The notes: generated from the sequence alone by a model not told the origin. Numbered from the stretch's first letter, positions 26,210 through 36,758 are shown. The stretch: DNA of 64,000 nucleotides from Sporosarcina sp. JAI121 (GCF_013408665.1 NZ_JACCCL010000001.1:1937136-2001135); one strand, 5' to 3'. Program-made: numbers and translations.

Positions 26210-28003
26210 TTACTTTTTTTCTTGCAATGATTCCTTGCGAAAATAAGTTGCAACGGATTCTGCTACAGCCATCGGCAAGCCCGCCTCTTGTAACTGCTCA
26301 ACAGATGCTTCTCGAATTTTTTTGACCGACTCGAAATGTTTCAACAATAACGTTTTCCGCTTTGGTCCGACGCCTGGCAATCCATCCAGCGCTGACGTTA
26401 ACGAATTACTTTCGCGTCGCTGTCTATGGAACGTAATCGCAAATCGGTGAACTTCGTCTTGAATCCGCTGTAACAAATAAAATGCCTCACTCGTTTTTTT
26501 CAGCGGAATCATTTCAATCGGATTCCCATACAGGAGCTGCCCCGTCTGGTGTTTGTCGTCTTTTGCCAGTCCTGCAATCGGAATGGACAAGTTCAATTCA
26601 TCCTCAATGATTTCCCGTGCCGCTTCCATATGCCCTTTACCACCGTCGATGACGATAAGATCGGGTAATGGCAAATTGTCTTTCAACACACGGATATAGC
26701 GTCTGCGTACGACTTCACGCATTGCAGCGTAATCGTCATGCGCGGCTGCATCCATTGTTTTATACTTCCTGTAATCTTTTCTGTTCGGTTTCCCGTCGAC
26801 AAACGAAACCATTGCAGAGACCGCATCTGCACCATACGTATGCGAATTATCAAATGCTTCAATGCGCAATGGGATGGAGATGTTCATCGCTTCGCCGAGT
26901 TCTTCACAAGCACCGATCGTACGGGATTCCTGCCGTTCAAGCAGTTGGAATTTTTCTTTCAAAGAAATTTCAGCATTTTTGATAGCAAGGTTAACGAGAT
27001 CTTTCTTTTTACCCCGTTGAGGTATGAACACGTTCACTTCTAGAAGCCGACGCACGATTTCACTGTCGACCCCTTGGGGTAAAAGAATTTCTTTCGGAAT
27101 CAAGTGTTGGGATTTTCCGTAAAATTGTCCGATGAACGTCAACAGTTCTTCTTCCGGTTCTTGATAAATCGGGAAAAGTGACACATCCCGTTCTATCAGC
27201 TTCCCTTGCCGAACGAAAAAGATTTGGACGCACATCCAGCCATTGTCAACCGCGAATCCGAAAATATCACGGTCAGTAAAATCATTCATCGTAATCGTTT
27301 GTTTTTCCATCACGGCTTCAATATTAGCAATCTGATCCCGGTACTCTTTCGCACGTTCAAATTCCAAGTTTGCCGCGGCTGCGGACATCTTTACCGTCAA
27401 TTCTTTTTTCACAGTCTTATAACCGCCGTTTAAAAAACGGCTGATGTCATCCACCATTTCCTTGTACGTCTCCCCGCCCACTTCATTGACACAAGGGGCA
27501 AGGCACTGACCGAGATGGTAATACAGACAGACTCGGTCAGGCATCGTCAGACATTTCCGGTATGGGTATAGCCGATCGAGCAGTTTTTTTGTTTCGCTTG
27601 CGGCATAAGCATGCGGATAGGGGCCAAAATATTTCCCTTTATCCTTTTTTACCTGCCTTGTAATGATCAGTTTCGGATGGCGCTCTGCCGTTAATTTCAA
27701 GTAAGGGTACGTCTTATCATCTTTTAGCATGATATTGTATTTTGGATCATATTGTTTGATGAGATTCAACTCAAGGATAAGTGCTTCAAGATCAGAAGAC
27801 GTAACAATATATTCAAAGTCTATGATTTCCCCTACTAATCGCTGTGTTTTTCCATCATGGCTACCTGTAAAATAACTGCGAACCCGATTTTTCAACACTT
27901 TCGCTTTACCAACATAGATGATTGTCCCTTGTCTGTCCTTCATCAAATAACAACCCGGCAACTCTGGTAAAATAGCCAGTTTTTCTGCGATTAACTCATT
28001 CAT
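26210..28003 (-). CDS. uvrC: Excinuclease ABC subunit C
   Basis: This 597-residue repair nuclease makes both incisions beside a UvrAB-bound lesion. The GIY-YIG domain is at the start ([19 protein letters not shown]), followed by the UVR motif region ([29 protein letters not shown]). The RNase H-like C half has [19 protein letters not shown] and [11 protein letters not shown], and the helix-hairpin-helix end has [16 protein letters not shown]. Standard length; ATG 28003 behind AGGTGAT. Confidence 0.96.
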   Translation of the reverse strand: MNELIAEKLAILPELPGCYLMKDRQGTIIYVGKAKVLKNRVRSYFTGSHDGKTQRLVGEIIDFEYIVTSSDLEALILELNLIKQYDPKYNIMLKDDKTYPYLKLTAERHPKLIITRQVKKDKGKYFGPYPHAYAASETKKLLDRLYPYRKCLTMPDRVCLYYHLGQCLAPCVNEVGGETYKEMVDDISRFLNGGYKTVKKELTVKMSAAAANLEFERAKEYRDQIANIEAVMEKQTITMNDFTDRDIFGFAVDNGWMCVQIFFVRQGKLIERDVSLFPIYQEPEEELLTFIGQFYGKSQHLIPKEILLPQGVDSEIVRRLLEVNVFIPQRGKKKDLVNLAIKNAEISLKEKFQLLERQESRTIGACEELGEAMNISIPLRIEAFDNSHTYGADAVSAMVSFVDGKPNRKDYRKYKTMDAAAHDDYAAMREVVRRRYIRVLKDNLPLPDLIVIDGGKGHMEAAREIIEDELNLSIPIAGLAKDDKHQTGQLLYGNPIEMIPLKKTSEAFYLLQRIQDEVHRFAITFHRQRRESNSLTSALDGLPGVGPKRKTLLLKHFESVKKIREASVEQLQEAGLPMAVAESVATYFRKESLQEKK

Positions 28004-28018
28004 ATTAGATCACCTACC

Positions 28019-28052
28019 AAAAAACCGGGTGCCAATGAAGGGCCCCGGTTAT
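28019..28052 (-). terminator. trxA-side terminator
   Basis: ACCGGGGCC and GGCACCCGGT arms are followed by TTTTTTGG on the minus strand, just upstream of uvrC. It would end transcripts coming from trxA after the repeat element. Confidence 0.7.
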
Positions 28053-28059
28053 TCTATCA

Positions 28060-28182
28060 AATACGCCTCGGCGTATTTGCGCCTAGATTTTGAATTGAGC
28101 TTGCTCAATTGACTCCTTTCAAAATCTAGGGCATCCGCCGGAGGCTTTTAATTCGGCAAAGGTTCAAACCTTTGCCGAATTA
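28060..28182. repeat. Two-part interspersed repeat, copy 1
   Basis: Order of parts: AATACGCC/GGCGTATT hairpin; left arm CCTAGATTTTGA (28083-28094); ATTGAGC/GCTCAAT hairpin; right arm TCAAAATCTAGG (28120-28131); conserved block GCATCCGCCGGAGGC; then a perfect 15-bp hairpin (28151-28165 with 28168-28182). The same plan, with the conserved block identical but a different final hairpin, occurs at 46755-46945. Confidence 0.8.
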
Positions 28183-28192
28183 AATTGCTAAA

Positions 28193-28507
28193 TTACGCGT
28201 GTTTTGAAATCAATTCTGCAAGTGCTTCTTTCGGTTTGAAACCGACAACTTTGTCAACAATCTCTCCGTTTTTGAAAAGAACCAATGTAGGGATTGACAT
28301 GATGCCGTATTTACCAGCTGTTTCCTGGTTGTCATCTACGTCCACTTTTACGATACTTGCTTGCCCCTCGATTTCGCCATCAAGTTCTTCAAGAACTGGA
28401 GCGATCATTTTACAAGGTCCGCACCAAGGTGCCCAAAAGTCAACAAGGACTAATCCTTCTTTAATATTCTCATCAAAATTCTGGTCTGTCGCGTGAATAA
28501 TAGCCAT
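28193..28507 (-). CDS. trxA: Thioredoxin
   Basis: This 104-residue thioredoxin has the active site WAPWCGPCK and the cis-proline loop MSIPTLVLF. It reduces protein disulfides in the cytoplasm. ATG 28507 follows GAGGAGG; the frame to 28561 is an extension without support. It sits between uvrC and etfA as in Bacillus. Confidence 0.97.
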   Translation of the reverse strand: MAIIHATDQNFDENIKEGLVLVDFWAPWCGPCKMIAPVLEELDGEIEGQASIVKVDVDDNQETAGKYGIMSIPTLVLFKNGEIVDKVVGFKPKEALAELISKHA

Positions 28508-28595
28508 AATAAATTTCCTCCTCTTAATAAATAACCTATGTCTGTAGTATAGCACGCTCAAATATAGCGGGCTAAATATATGCTTGCCTAACGAA

Positions 28596-28623
28596 AGAAG
28601 CTCCCCACTAATAAGGGAGCTTC
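28596..28623 (-). terminator. etfA terminator
   Basis: AGAAGCTCCC (28596-28605) pairs with GGGAGCTTCT (28614-28623), directly after the etfA stop. The T tract on the minus strand is short, so it may act mainly as an mRNA 3' end. Confidence 0.65.
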
Positions 28624-28631
28624 TAATCCAA

Positions 28632-29606
28632 TCAGTTTGTTTTTATTTTTTTAATCTCTTCAATCATCATTGGAATGACATCGAAGAGATCACCAACGAT
28701 TCCGTAGTCGGCCACTTTGAAAATATTCGCTTCTGAATCTTTATTGATGGCCACGATCACTTTTGAGTTGGACATGCCGGCCATATGTTGGATAGCACCG
28801 GAGATACCCGCGGCAATGTACAGATCCGGCGTTACGACTTTACCTGTTTGGCCGATTTGTAAAGAATAATCACAGTAATCCGCGTCACAAGCTCCGCGTG
28901 AAGCTCCGATTGCTCCGCCCAAGAGATTCGCTAGTTCCTGCAACGGCTCGAATCCTTCAGCACTTTTCACACCGCGACCGCCAGCAACAACGACTTTCGC
29001 TTCTGATAGATCGACGCCATCCGTTGATTTGCGGATAACTTCAGAAATGATTGTACGAAGATTAGTAACATCAACCGACACTGCGGCTACGTCACCTGTG
29101 CGGCTTGCATCATGAGATAATGGTGCAATGTTATTCGGACGGACGGTGATGAACAGTAGTCCTTCTTTGTTTTTCACTTTTTCAAATGCTTTACCTGAGA
29201 ATATAGGACGGATGAACACCGCATCATCGCCTTCACCTTCAATGGTCGTTACATCAGAAATCAGACCGGATGCAAGTTTACTTGCAATCTTAGGCGACAA
29301 GTCTTTTCCGAGTGCCGTATGTCCAAAAACAACCGCTTCCGGCTGCTCTTTCTCGAAAACCGCCATGAACGCCTGGCTGAATCCGTCGGACGTATACAGT
29401 TTCAAATGTGGATGTTCCACAGTGATGACGCGGTCAGCTCCATAATGAATCATTTCTTCCGCCAGCGACTGAACAGCATCGCCGAGCAACACCCCAACAA
29501 CTTCTCCGCCGCCGGAAATCTTTTTAGCAGCCGCAATCGCTTCGAATGAAACGTTGCGCAATGCTCCTTCTCGTGCTTCCCCAAGTACTATTACTTTTTT
29601 AGACAT
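28632..29606 (-). CDS. etfA: Electron transfer flavoprotein alpha subunit
   Basis: This 324-residue FAD-binding subunit has the C-terminal ETF-alpha signature: [24 protein letters not shown] is followed by [27 protein letters not shown]. With EtfB it carries electrons from acyl-CoA dehydrogenase to the quinone pool. It is the last gene of the fadR-fadB-etfB-etfA run, so expected to be under FadR. Confidence 0.94.
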   Translation of the reverse strand: MSKKVIVLGEAREGALRNVSFEAIAAAKKISGGGEVVGVLLGDAVQSLAEEMIHYGADRVITVEHPHLKLYTSDGFSQAFMAVFEKEQPEAVVFGHTALGKDLSPKIASKLASGLISDVTTIEGEGDDAVFIRPIFSGKAFEKVKNKEGLLFITVRPNNIAPLSHDASRTGDVAAVSVDVTNLRTIISEVIRKSTDGVDLSEAKVVVAGGRGVKSAEGFEPLQELANLLGGAIGASRGACDADYCDYSLQIGQTGKVVTPDLYIAAGISGAIQHMAGMSNSKVIVAINKDSEANIFKVADYGIVGDLFDVIPMMIEEIKKIKTN

Positions 29607-29640
29607 GAATAGTCCCTCCCCATTACAATTGAAAGTCAGA

Positions 29641-30414
29641 TTAGATTACTTTAGCTTCAGTTTTAAGCAGATTCACAAGTTCTTTTACTTGATCAGGAAT
29701 ATCGCCTTCAAGGACGCGGCCAGCAGCTTTTTGCGGCGGCAAATAAATTTCTATTGTTTCCGTTTTTGCTTCTACGTCATCTTCTTCAAGGTCAAGATCA
29801 TCAAGCTCAAGCTCCTCAAGAGGCTTTTTCTTCGCCTTCATGATGCCTGGAAGTGATGGATAACGTGGTTCGTTAAGTCCTTGTTGCGCTGTCACCAATA
29901 GCGGCAGAGACGTTTCGATCGTTTCGGAATCCCCTTCAACATCACGAATGATTTTGACGGACGTACCATCGATTTCAAGGTTCGTGATTGTCGTGACGTA
30001 ATTGATGCCCAGAAGTTCGGCAACACGCGGACCGACTTGGCCGGAACCACCGTCAATCGCTACGTTTCCTGCAAGGATCAGATCAGCTTCTTTGTCTTTC
30101 AAGTACTCGGCGATGATTTTTGCAGATGTGAATTCATCCATCTCGTCAAGGTCATCTTCAGTATTGATAAGAACCGCTTTGTCCGCTCCCATTGCAAGTG
30201 CGGTGCGAAGTTGTTTTTCCGCGTCTTCTCCGCCAATTGTAATGACAGTCACTTCACCGTCATTTGCATCCCGTACTTGGATGGCTTCTTCAATCGCATA
30301 TTCGTCATAAGGGTTGATGATGAACTCTGCACCATCTTCGGCGATTTTACCGTTTGTAATCGTAATCTTTTCCTCTGTATCAAATGTCCGCTTTACTAAT
30401 ACATAAATATTCAT
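29641..30414 (-). CDS. etfB: Electron transfer flavoprotein beta subunit
   Basis: This 257-residue subunit starts MNIYVLVKRTFDTEEKI and has NPYDEYAIEEA and GNVAIDGGSGQVGPRVAELLG, followed by the ETF-beta signature near VTAQQGLNEPRYPSLPGIMKAKKKPLEEL. It binds AMP and partners EtfA. Gap of 34 bp to etfA and 24 bp from fadB. Confidence 0.94.
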   Translation of the reverse strand: MNIYVLVKRTFDTEEKITITNGKIAEDGAEFIINPYDEYAIEEAIQVRDANDGEVTVITIGGEDAEKQLRTALAMGADKAVLINTEDDLDEMDEFTSAKIIAEYLKDKEADLILAGNVAIDGGSGQVGPRVAELLGINYVTTITNLEIDGTSVKIIRDVEGDSETIETSLPLLVTAQQGLNEPRYPSLPGIMKAKKKPLEELELDDLDLEEDDVEAKTETIEIYLPPQKAAGRVLEGDIPDQVKELVNLLKTEAKVI

Positions 30415-30438
30415 ATTGTAAGCCCCCTCAACTTTTGG

Positions 30439-31212
30439 TTATTTCCCTTTGAATACCGGTACACGCTTTTCTAGAAATGCCTGAATTCCTTCATTTGCAT
30501 CTTCTGAGACGAAAACTTCGCCGAACGAGTCAGCTTCCGCTTTCACGCCTTCATAATAAGAACTGGGCTTCGAATATTGCAGCATCCTCATTGCAGCTTT
30601 CACTGCGACAGGGCTTTTCTTGGCAATTTTTTTCGCAAGTTCCATTGTTTTAGGCAACAGTTCTTCGTCAGAATAGGCTTGGTTTGCGAGCCCTAACCGG
30701 ACTGCTTCTTCTCCGCTGATTGGATCGCTCGTCAGTAACATCTCCGCCGCTTTCGGCATGCCGACATACCGTGGAAGACGCTGTGTTCCAGCAAATCCGG
30801 GAATAAGTCCCAATTGCAATTCCGGCAATCCAAGCTTCGCCTTTTCAGTTACGATACGCATGTGACAGGCCATCCCAAGTTCAAGTCCCCCACCGAGCGC
30901 CGCTCCATGAATGGCGGCAATTACCGGTTTTAAAAATTGTTCCAGCCTTTCAAATACTTCTTGTCCACTTGCCGAAAGTTTGGAAAACTCATCGCCCGAA
31001 GTGACAGAAGTAAATTCTTTGATATCCGCCCCGGCCGAGAAGAATTTACCTTCACCATGAAAAACGATGACCCGTACAGATTCGTCTCTCTCCACCTGAT
31101 CAAGAAGTGCGTCCACTTCCAGTATAAGTGCACGTGAAAGCGCATTCGCAGGAGGTCTGTCAATTGTCGCAACAGCTACCCCGTCTTCAATGACTAATTT
31201 CAGAAACTCCAT
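30439..31212 (-). CDS. fadB: Enoyl-CoA hydratase
   Basis: This 257-residue crotonase-fold enzyme hydrates trans-2-enoyl-CoA in beta-oxidation. The oxyanion-hole strand [13 protein letters not shown] (about residues 58-70) and [22 protein letters not shown] are clear. A glutamate pair matching catalytic residues occurs in [13 protein letters not shown]. Located between fadR and etfB in one direction. Confidence 0.92.
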   Translation of the reverse strand: MEFLKLVIEDGVAVATIDRPPANALSRALILEVDALLDQVERDESVRVIVFHGEGKFFSAGADIKEFTSVTSGDEFSKLSASGQEVFERLEQFLKPVIAAIHGAALGGGLELGMACHMRIVTEKAKLGLPELQLGLIPGFAGTQRLPRYVGMPKAAEMLLTSDPISGEEAVRLGLANQAYSDEELLPKTMELAKKIAKKSPVAVKAAMRMLQYSKPSSYYEGVKAEADSFGEVFVSEDANEGIQAFLEKRVPVFKGK

Positions 31213-31228
31213 TTCATCCCATCCCTTT

Positions 31229-31810
31229 TTAAGCTTTCATGCCATTCATTATCAACCTATGTACTTCAGGTGATAGTTTCATTAAATCATATTTTTGATC
31301 ATTCATCACCCATGAAGTGATTGTTTCGTCAATTGTTCCGAAGACCATTTGTCTAGCAAGTCTGATATCAAGGCTTGCATCGAGCGCGCCTCTTACAATT
31401 CCCTCTTTCAAAATGGCATCGAGAAGCATTAAATATTCTTTTAAAACGTCATTAATGCGAAGTCGCAGCTCTTTATTCGACTGTCTGAGCTCAAGTTGCG
31501 TGACAATCGCAAGGTGCCGGTCTTCATGGAGGATGCGGAAATGGCTGTCAATCATTCTAAACAGTTTTTCAGAAGTATCGATATCCTGTTCCAAGATGGC
31601 TACGACATTATTGACGAAGATCATCATTTTCTCCTTAAAAACAGATATGAGGATATCCTCTTTATTTTTGAAATAAAGATAGATTGTCCCGTCCGCCACG
31701 CCGGCTTCTTTCGCAATCTTGGACACTTGCGCCTGGTGGTATCCATTTTCAGCGATGACAATTACCGCTGCATCCACGATTTGTTTATATTTCGGTTTAT
31801 CGCGTTTCAC
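31229..31810 (-). CDS. fadR: Fatty-acid degradation repressor FadR (TetR family)
   Basis: This 193-residue TetR regulator has the helix-turn-helix [33 protein letters not shown] near the N-terminus and a helical acyl-CoA-binding body. In B. subtilis FadR blocks beta-oxidation genes until long-chain acyl-CoA releases it. It starts with GTG at 31810. A near-perfect FadR box lies 26 bp upstream, so it should control itself together with fadB-etfBA. Confidence 0.92.
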   Translation of the reverse strand: MKRDKPKYKQIVDAAVIVIAENGYHQAQVSKIAKEAGVADGTIYLYFKNKEDILISVFKEKMMIFVNNVVAILEQDIDTSEKLFRMIDSHFRILHEDRHLAIVTQLELRQSNKELRLRINDVLKEYLMLLDAILKEGIVRGALDASLDIRLARQMVFGTIDETITSWVMNDQKYDLMKLSPEVHRLIMNGMKA

Positions 31811-31835
31811 TACTAATCACCACCAAAAAGAAAAT

Positions 31836-31855
31836 ATGAATGATGATTCATTCAT
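31836..31855. promoter_or_regulatory. FadR operator in front of fadR
   Basis: The 20-bp site TGAATGATGATTCATTCA with flanking A and T matches 17 of 19 defined positions of the B. subtilis FadR consensus. It lies between lcfA and fadR. Confidence 0.8.
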
Positions 31856-31898
31856 ATTTTCATATTAGTAGTTAATTGTATTTAAGTCAAGCCTTAGC

Positions 31899-33596
31899 TT
31901 ACAACGGAAGCAATTCCTTTTCGGCTTTCTTTTTCTCTTCATCAACTAACGCACGGCGCAATATCTTTCCAACTGCTGTTTTTGGCAGTTCCATACGGAA
32001 TTCATAAAGTCGCGGTACTTTAAATGACGCCAGATTTTCCCGGCAATACGAATCTAATTCCTCTTCCGTTACAGTAGCACCCGGTTTCAGGACAATATAC
32101 GCTTTGACGGTTTCCCCTCTGTATGCATCCGGAACACCTGCAACGACACATTCTTGTATTTCCTCATGCTCATAAAGGACCTCTTCAATTTCCCGCGGGT
32201 AAATATTAAAGCCGCTTGCTATGATTATATCTTTTTTTCTATCAACAACATAGAAGTAACCGTTGTCATCCATATATCCAAGATCTCCCGTCATGAACCA
32301 GCCGTCGCGGAAAGTCTGTTCCGTTTCTTCCGGTCTGTTCCAATAGCCTTTCATCACTTGAGGACCCTTGACTGCAATTTCACCGATTTCACCATTCTTC
32401 AGCGGCTCCGATGATTCAGGACCAAGTATACAAGAATCCGTATCCGGCCAAGGAACACCGACTGACCCTTTGATGCGTTCTTCCGACCACACAAAATTTG
32501 CATGGGTGACTGGAGATGTTTCCGTTAGACCATATCCTTCCACAAGTTTGCCTCCGGTGATTTCCTCGAACTTTTCTTGAATTTCAACAGGCAACGCCGC
32601 GGAACCGCTAATACACGCCTTGATAGAAGATAGGTCATATTTCGCGAGGTCTGGATGGTTTAAAAGACCGATATAAATGGTAGGTGCGCCCGGGAAAAGC
32701 GTCGGTTTCTGTTTATCGATTGATTTCAACGCCGTATCAAAATCGAATTTCGGTATGAGCACCATTTTATTCCCTTGCATGACCGAAAGAACCAGCACCG
32801 TTGTCATCCCATAAACATGGAAGAAAGGCAAAATACCCATGACCACTTCTTCACCCTTTTTGCACTTGTACAGCCATTCGTCACACATCTTGACATTAGA
32901 AATAAGATTGGCATGTGTCAACATGACCCCTTTCGGCGGTCCCGTTGTCCCCCCTGTATATTGCAGTAATGCAACATCTTCATCGTAATCGAATTCATAA
33001 TCGATTGGATCAGGTTTTGCGATTTTCATGATTTCAGTAAAGAGATGATTCATCCCCCGGTGTTCGACTTTCACTTTAATACCATGTTCTTTTTTCTGGA
33101 TGAATGGATAGATGAGATTTTTAGGGAATGGCAAGTAATCTTTTATGCCTGTAATGATGACATGCTCCAGCGCTGTATCTTTTACGACTTTCGAAATTCT
33201 TGGATACAGGATATCTAATGAAATAATTGCTTTTGCACCTGAATCTACCATTTGGTAGGCAACTTCACGCTCCGTATAAAGAGGATTCGTTTGAACGACG
33301 ATTGCCCCCGTAAATAGGATTCCGTAGTAGGCGATTGCTCCTTGCGGACAGTTCGGCAGCATGATTGCGACTCGGTCCCCTTTACCAATACCGATTGAGG
33401 ATAAATAGTTTGCGAACTTCAAAGCCGATTGATGAAATTCTTTATACGAAATATTTTTCCCCATAAAATGAATAGCGGTCTTGTCGGGATATTCCGCGCT
33501 GGATCTTGTCAGAAATTCCTGTAGAGGAATCCGTTCATAGTCGAGCGTCTTTGAAATATCGGCGGGATATAAATCCAACCAAGGTCTCATTGTCAT
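31899..33596 (-). CDS. lcfA: Long-chain fatty-acid-CoA ligase
   Basis: This 565-residue ANL-family enzyme activates fatty acids to acyl-CoA with ATP. Motifs: LLQYTGGTTGPPKGVMLTHA (P-loop-like), EGYGLTETSP, GWFMTGDLGY and the late lysine PKTAVGKILRR. It is the first gene of the fad cluster and has a sigma-A promoter upstream (33649-33677). Confidence 0.94.
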   Translation of the reverse strand: MTMRPWLDLYPADISKTLDYERIPLQEFLTRSSAEYPDKTAIHFMGKNISYKEFHQSALKFANYLSSIGIGKGDRVAIMLPNCPQGAIAYYGILFTGAIVVQTNPLYTEREVAYQMVDSGAKAIISLDILYPRISKVVKDTALEHVIITGIKDYLPFPKNLIYPFIQKKEHGIKVKVEHRGMNHLFTEIMKIAKPDPIDYEFDYDEDVALLQYTGGTTGPPKGVMLTHANLISNVKMCDEWLYKCKKGEEVVMGILPFFHVYGMTTVLVLSVMQGNKMVLIPKFDFDTALKSIDKQKPTLFPGAPTIYIGLLNHPDLAKYDLSSIKACISGSAALPVEIQEKFEEITGGKLVEGYGLTETSPVTHANFVWSEERIKGSVGVPWPDTDSCILGPESSEPLKNGEIGEIAVKGPQVMKGYWNRPEETEQTFRDGWFMTGDLGYMDDNGYFYVVDRKKDIIIASGFNIYPREIEEVLYEHEEIQECVVAGVPDAYRGETVKAYIVLKPGATVTEEELDSYCRENLASFKVPRLYEFRMELPKTAVGKILRRALVDEEKKKAEKELLPL

Positions 33597-33648
33597 ATAA
33601 AAGCCCCCTTCTTTCTACTCATCTATTCTTTGAATATTCCTACTCTTA

Positions 33649-33677
33649 ATTATAGAGGTAAATGAAACAGGTTACAA
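33649..33677 (-). promoter_or_regulatory. Sigma-A promoter of lcfA
   Basis: TTGTAA and TATAAT are separated by 17 bp on the minus strand, ending 53 bp before the lcfA start. No good FadR box is evident between promoter and start (best match about 11 of 17). Confidence 0.65.
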
Positions 33678-33698
33678 ATAGAAATTTGAAAGTTCATA

Positions 33699-33731
33699 AA
33701 AAAGCCTTGACCGAAATGAAACGGTCAAGGT
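33699..33731 (-). terminator. Terminator of the yshE operon
   Basis: CCTTGACCG/CGGTCAAGG arms with a TTTTTT run on the minus strand. The upstream arm overlaps the stop codon of the small membrane peptide gene, so the hairpin ends that operon. Confidence 0.85.
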
Positions 33732-33811
33732 GTATTTGATGTCATCCAGTAAATACCTACTACAATAAACAGGATACAGATAACGAGTAATATTTTTGAT
33801 AGTTTTTCCAC
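33725..33811 (-). CDS. Putative 28-residue membrane peptide
   Basis: The frame reads (V/M)EKLSKILLVICILFIVV and ends GIYWMTSNTP: a short charged N-terminus, one 16-residue hydrophobic segment and a polar end, the classic form of a single-pass small membrane protein. GTG at 33811 has AGGAGA 8-9 bp upstream, and the frame starts only 12 bp after the yshE stop. The stop lies at the edge of the operon terminator. Its placement suggests co-translation with YshE, perhaps as a partner. I recognise no family. Confidence 0.65.
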   Translation of the reverse strand: MEKLSKILLVICILFIVVGIYWMTSNTP

Positions 33812-33823
33812 TATTCACGTCTC

Positions 33824-34246
33824 CTATGAAATACTTGCCCCAATGACGAATGACAGTCCCACGGAAATCGTCAAAGATATGAAGCCGACGGAACGATTGT
33901 CCGATTCAATTTCTTTATCAATATTGAATTTAGGCGTTAAGAATTCAAACAATAAATAAGCGAAAATTAGTAGGATGAATCCATATAAACCCCAACCGAT
34001 CATTTGTGGCAATGAATTATGCTGTTCAATCGAATATCGGAATATATTTGCAACACCGAAAATTTTTCCGCCTGTCGCAAGGGCAACGGCAATGTTCCCT
34101 TTTCGAATTTCTTCCCAGTTCTTATATTTCGTAACAAGTTCAAATAACACCATCGAAACGATAAGACAAAGGACGACTACACTGAAGTAGCCTGCTGTTT
34201 CTACCAATGGATGGCTCCAAAATCCAGTATTCTCCAATGTTTTCAA
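33824..34246 (-). CDS. yshE: DUF350 membrane protein (YshE)
   Basis: This 140-residue protein has four hydrophobic segments and the DUF350 features ELVTKYKNWEEIRKGNIAVALATGGKIFGVANI and WGLYGFILLIFAYLLFEFLTPKFN. The function of the family is not known. It lies upstream of lcfA and downstream of mutS2, as yshE does in B. subtilis. Confidence 0.88.
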   Translation of the reverse strand: MKTLENTGFWSHPLVETAGYFSVVVLCLIVSMVLFELVTKYKNWEEIRKGNIAVALATGGKIFGVANIFRYSIEQHNSLPQMIGWGLYGFILLIFAYLLFEFLTPKFNIDKEIESDNRSVGFISLTISVGLSFVIGASIS

Positions 34247-34400
34247 CTCCTTTTACGTTCTATCCCTCCTTTACGGATTAGTACGTAAAAGGTTTCAAGA
34301 AGTAGACATTACTTTTAAGTTTTTTAAGAAGTCTGCCCCTGGCAAGGCGCCTACACCCGATTTATACAACATATTCAATACATCAACTTGCAAAACTGAT

Positions 34401-36758
34401 TTATTTCAGTTCGACAACGGTGACGCCATGTCCGCCTTCTCCAGCTTCGCCGAACCTGTACGTTTTCACGCGGCTGTGGTTTTTCAAGTATTGCTGGATA
34501 CCTGTCCTTAAAGCTCCCGTTCCTTTTCCGTGAATGATTGACACTTGGTGGTAATTCGATAGAAGTGCGTCATCCAGATATTTCTCCGTGCGGATAAGAG
34601 CGTCTTCATAGCGCTCACCACGTAGATCAAGTTCCAGTTTCACGAACGAATCTCTTCCTCTGACAGAAGCCGAGACATAAGGTTGTTTCTCTTTTTCAGG
34701 TTTTACAAATTCGAGCCCCGATTGGTCGAGCTTCATTTTCAATATACCGATTTGAACAATCCATTCATTGTCGGATACTTTATCAATAAGCGTCCCTTTT
34801 TGGCCGTAACTGAGCACTTTCACTTCATCACCTGTTTGAAGGGCTCTTGGGGCCGCCTTTGCTTTGACCGCTTTCTTCTTCGCTTCCGAAGGAGCTGCAC
34901 CTTCGAGACGTTTTCGAGCTTCAATCAATTCATGCTCTTTAACATTGACGCCGGCATTTAGACGCATTGCACGCAAGTCTGAAATAACAGCTTCCGACTC
35001 CCGTCTTGCATCGTCGATAATTTTTTTCGCTTTCTCTTTCGCTTTTTCTTCCAGGCGGTCTTTCATATTGTCGAACTCGGACAGTTTTTCTTCCAGTTCA
35101 CGTTTCAAACGATCTGTTTCCAGTAGGATTTCATGTGTTTCTTCTGCATCCTTTTCCGATTGGACACGGCTTGTCTCCAGTGACAGTATCATTGAATCCA
35201 CTTCTCCGCGGTCGGTGCCTGTGAATTTTTTCGCACGATTAATAACACGTTCCTGCAATCCAAGACGCTTTGATATTTCGAACGCATTACTGCGTCCCGG
35301 AACGCCGATGAGCAAGCGGTATGTCGGACTTAGTGTATCAATATCAAATTCGACACTGGCGTTAGCGACGCCGGGCCGGTTATAACCATATGCTTTCAAC
35401 TCCGGATAATGGGTTGTCGCCATCACCCTCGCTCCCCGACCGTGTACTTCATCCAGAATCGAGATGGCAAGGGCCGCCCCTTCCTGCGGATCTGTTCCCG
35501 AACCAAGCTCATCAAATATTATTAGGGAACGGTCATCGTATTTCTTTAAAATGTCGACAATATTCACCATATGTGACGAGAATGTACTAAGACTTTGCTC
35601 AATCGATTGCTCGTCCCCGATATCTGCATAGACTGAATCGAACACAGCAACTTCAGAACCATCGAGTGCCGGAATCGGAAGGCCTGCTTGCGCCATCAGT
35701 GTGCATAGGCCCACCGTTTTCAATGTGACAGTCTTCCCGCCAGTATTCGGTCCTGTAATAACGATTGTTGTGATATCTTTGCCGAATTCAATCGTATTCG
35801 CAACCGCCTCTTCAATTGATAACAGTGGATGCCGCGCTTTCGTCAAACGGATATATCCTTTGTTGTTCACTTCGGGTTTCGTGCATTTATTCGCTACTCC
35901 AAATTTCGCTTTTGCAAGGATAACATCAATTTCGGATAATATCGCGACCAGTATGAAGAGATCATGGGCGACCTCCTGCACTTTTGCTGACAGCTCAATG
36001 AGTATTTTCTCGATTTCTTCCTGTTCCTGCAGTTTCAATCTTCTGATCTCGTTATTTGCTTGGACGACCGCATCCGGCTCGATGAACAGTGTTTGACCGG
36101 AAGACGACATGTCATGAATGACACCGCGGTAATGCGAGCGATACTCCGACTTAACAGGTATTACATAGCGGTCGTTTCGGATTGTAACGATCGCGTCGGA
36201 TAACATTTTCGCCGCATTTTTACCGCGAGTATAACTTTCCAACTTCTCCCGCACGCGGCCTTCCTGAATGCGGAGCCCCTGCCGAATTGTGCGAAGCGCC
36301 CCCGATGCACTGTCAACAACATGCCCATTGTCATCAATGGATGCATTGATCTCATGTTCCAGTCCTGTCAATACGGGAATGGCATCCTTTTTCGCTATGA
36401 AGTGGGGTATTTCAATATCTTCATCTGCCACTATCGCTTCTATGAATTGTCGCAGAACACGACTTGCCCGGATTGTGTTAGCCGTTTCCATCAATTCATA
36501 TGCACTCAGCATGCCGCCCATTTGCGCACGTTTGGCGTGGGGTCTGATATCACTAATCCCCCCCATCGGCACATTTCCGCGGACACGAAGTATCGATAAT
36601 CCTTCGTCCGTTTCCTCAAGTAATTTTACAACTTCATCAAAATCGCTGACAGGTACTAATTTTTCCATATAGGAACGACCGGCAACTGAGGTGCAATGGG
36701 TTGCTGCCATATCCCGGATTTTATCGAACTCAAGTGTTTTTAAGACACGTTTTTCCAA
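34401..36758 (-). CDS. mutS2: Endonuclease MutS2
   Basis: This 785-residue protein has the MutS ATPase core (Walker A GPNTGGKTVTLKT near residue 335, then LIIFDELGSGTDPQEGAAL), a long coiled coil (about 515-620) and a C-terminal Smr nuclease domain (LDLRGERYEDAL, HGKGTGALR). It lacks the mismatch-recognition domain of MutS1. In B. subtilis MutS2 acts on collided ribosomes and in recombination control. No frame anomaly. Confidence 0.95.
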   Translation of the reverse strand: MEKRVLKTLEFDKIRDMAATHCTSVAGRSYMEKLVPVSDFDEVVKLLEETDEGLSILRVRGNVPMGGISDIRPHAKRAQMGGMLSAYELMETANTIRASRVLRQFIEAIVADEDIEIPHFIAKKDAIPVLTGLEHEINASIDDNGHVVDSASGALRTIRQGLRIQEGRVREKLESYTRGKNAAKMLSDAIVTIRNDRYVIPVKSEYRSHYRGVIHDMSSSGQTLFIEPDAVVQANNEIRRLKLQEQEEIEKILIELSAKVQEVAHDLFILVAILSEIDVILAKAKFGVANKCTKPEVNNKGYIRLTKARHPLLSIEEAVANTIEFGKDITTIVITGPNTGGKTVTLKTVGLCTLMAQAGLPIPALDGSEVAVFDSVYADIGDEQSIEQSLSTFSSHMVNIVDILKKYDDRSLIIFDELGSGTDPQEGAALAISILDEVHGRGARVMATTHYPELKAYGYNRPGVANASVEFDIDTLSPTYRLLIGVPGRSNAFEISKRLGLQERVINRAKKFTGTDRGEVDSMILSLETSRVQSEKDAEETHEILLETDRLKRELEEKLSEFDNMKDRLEEKAKEKAKKIIDDARRESEAVISDLRAMRLNAGVNVKEHELIEARKRLEGAAPSEAKKKAVKAKAAPRALQTGDEVKVLSYGQKGTLIDKVSDNEWIVQIGILKMKLDQSGLEFVKPEKEKQPYVSASVRGRDSFVKLELDLRGERYEDALIRTEKYLDDALLSNYHQVSIIHGKGTGALRTGIQQYLKNHSRVKTYRFGEAGEGGHGVTVVELK

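Noticed and set aside
33597..33650. Possible FadR box at the lcfA promoter
   Set aside because: Best alignment around GGAATATTC matches only about 11 of 17 consensus positions.
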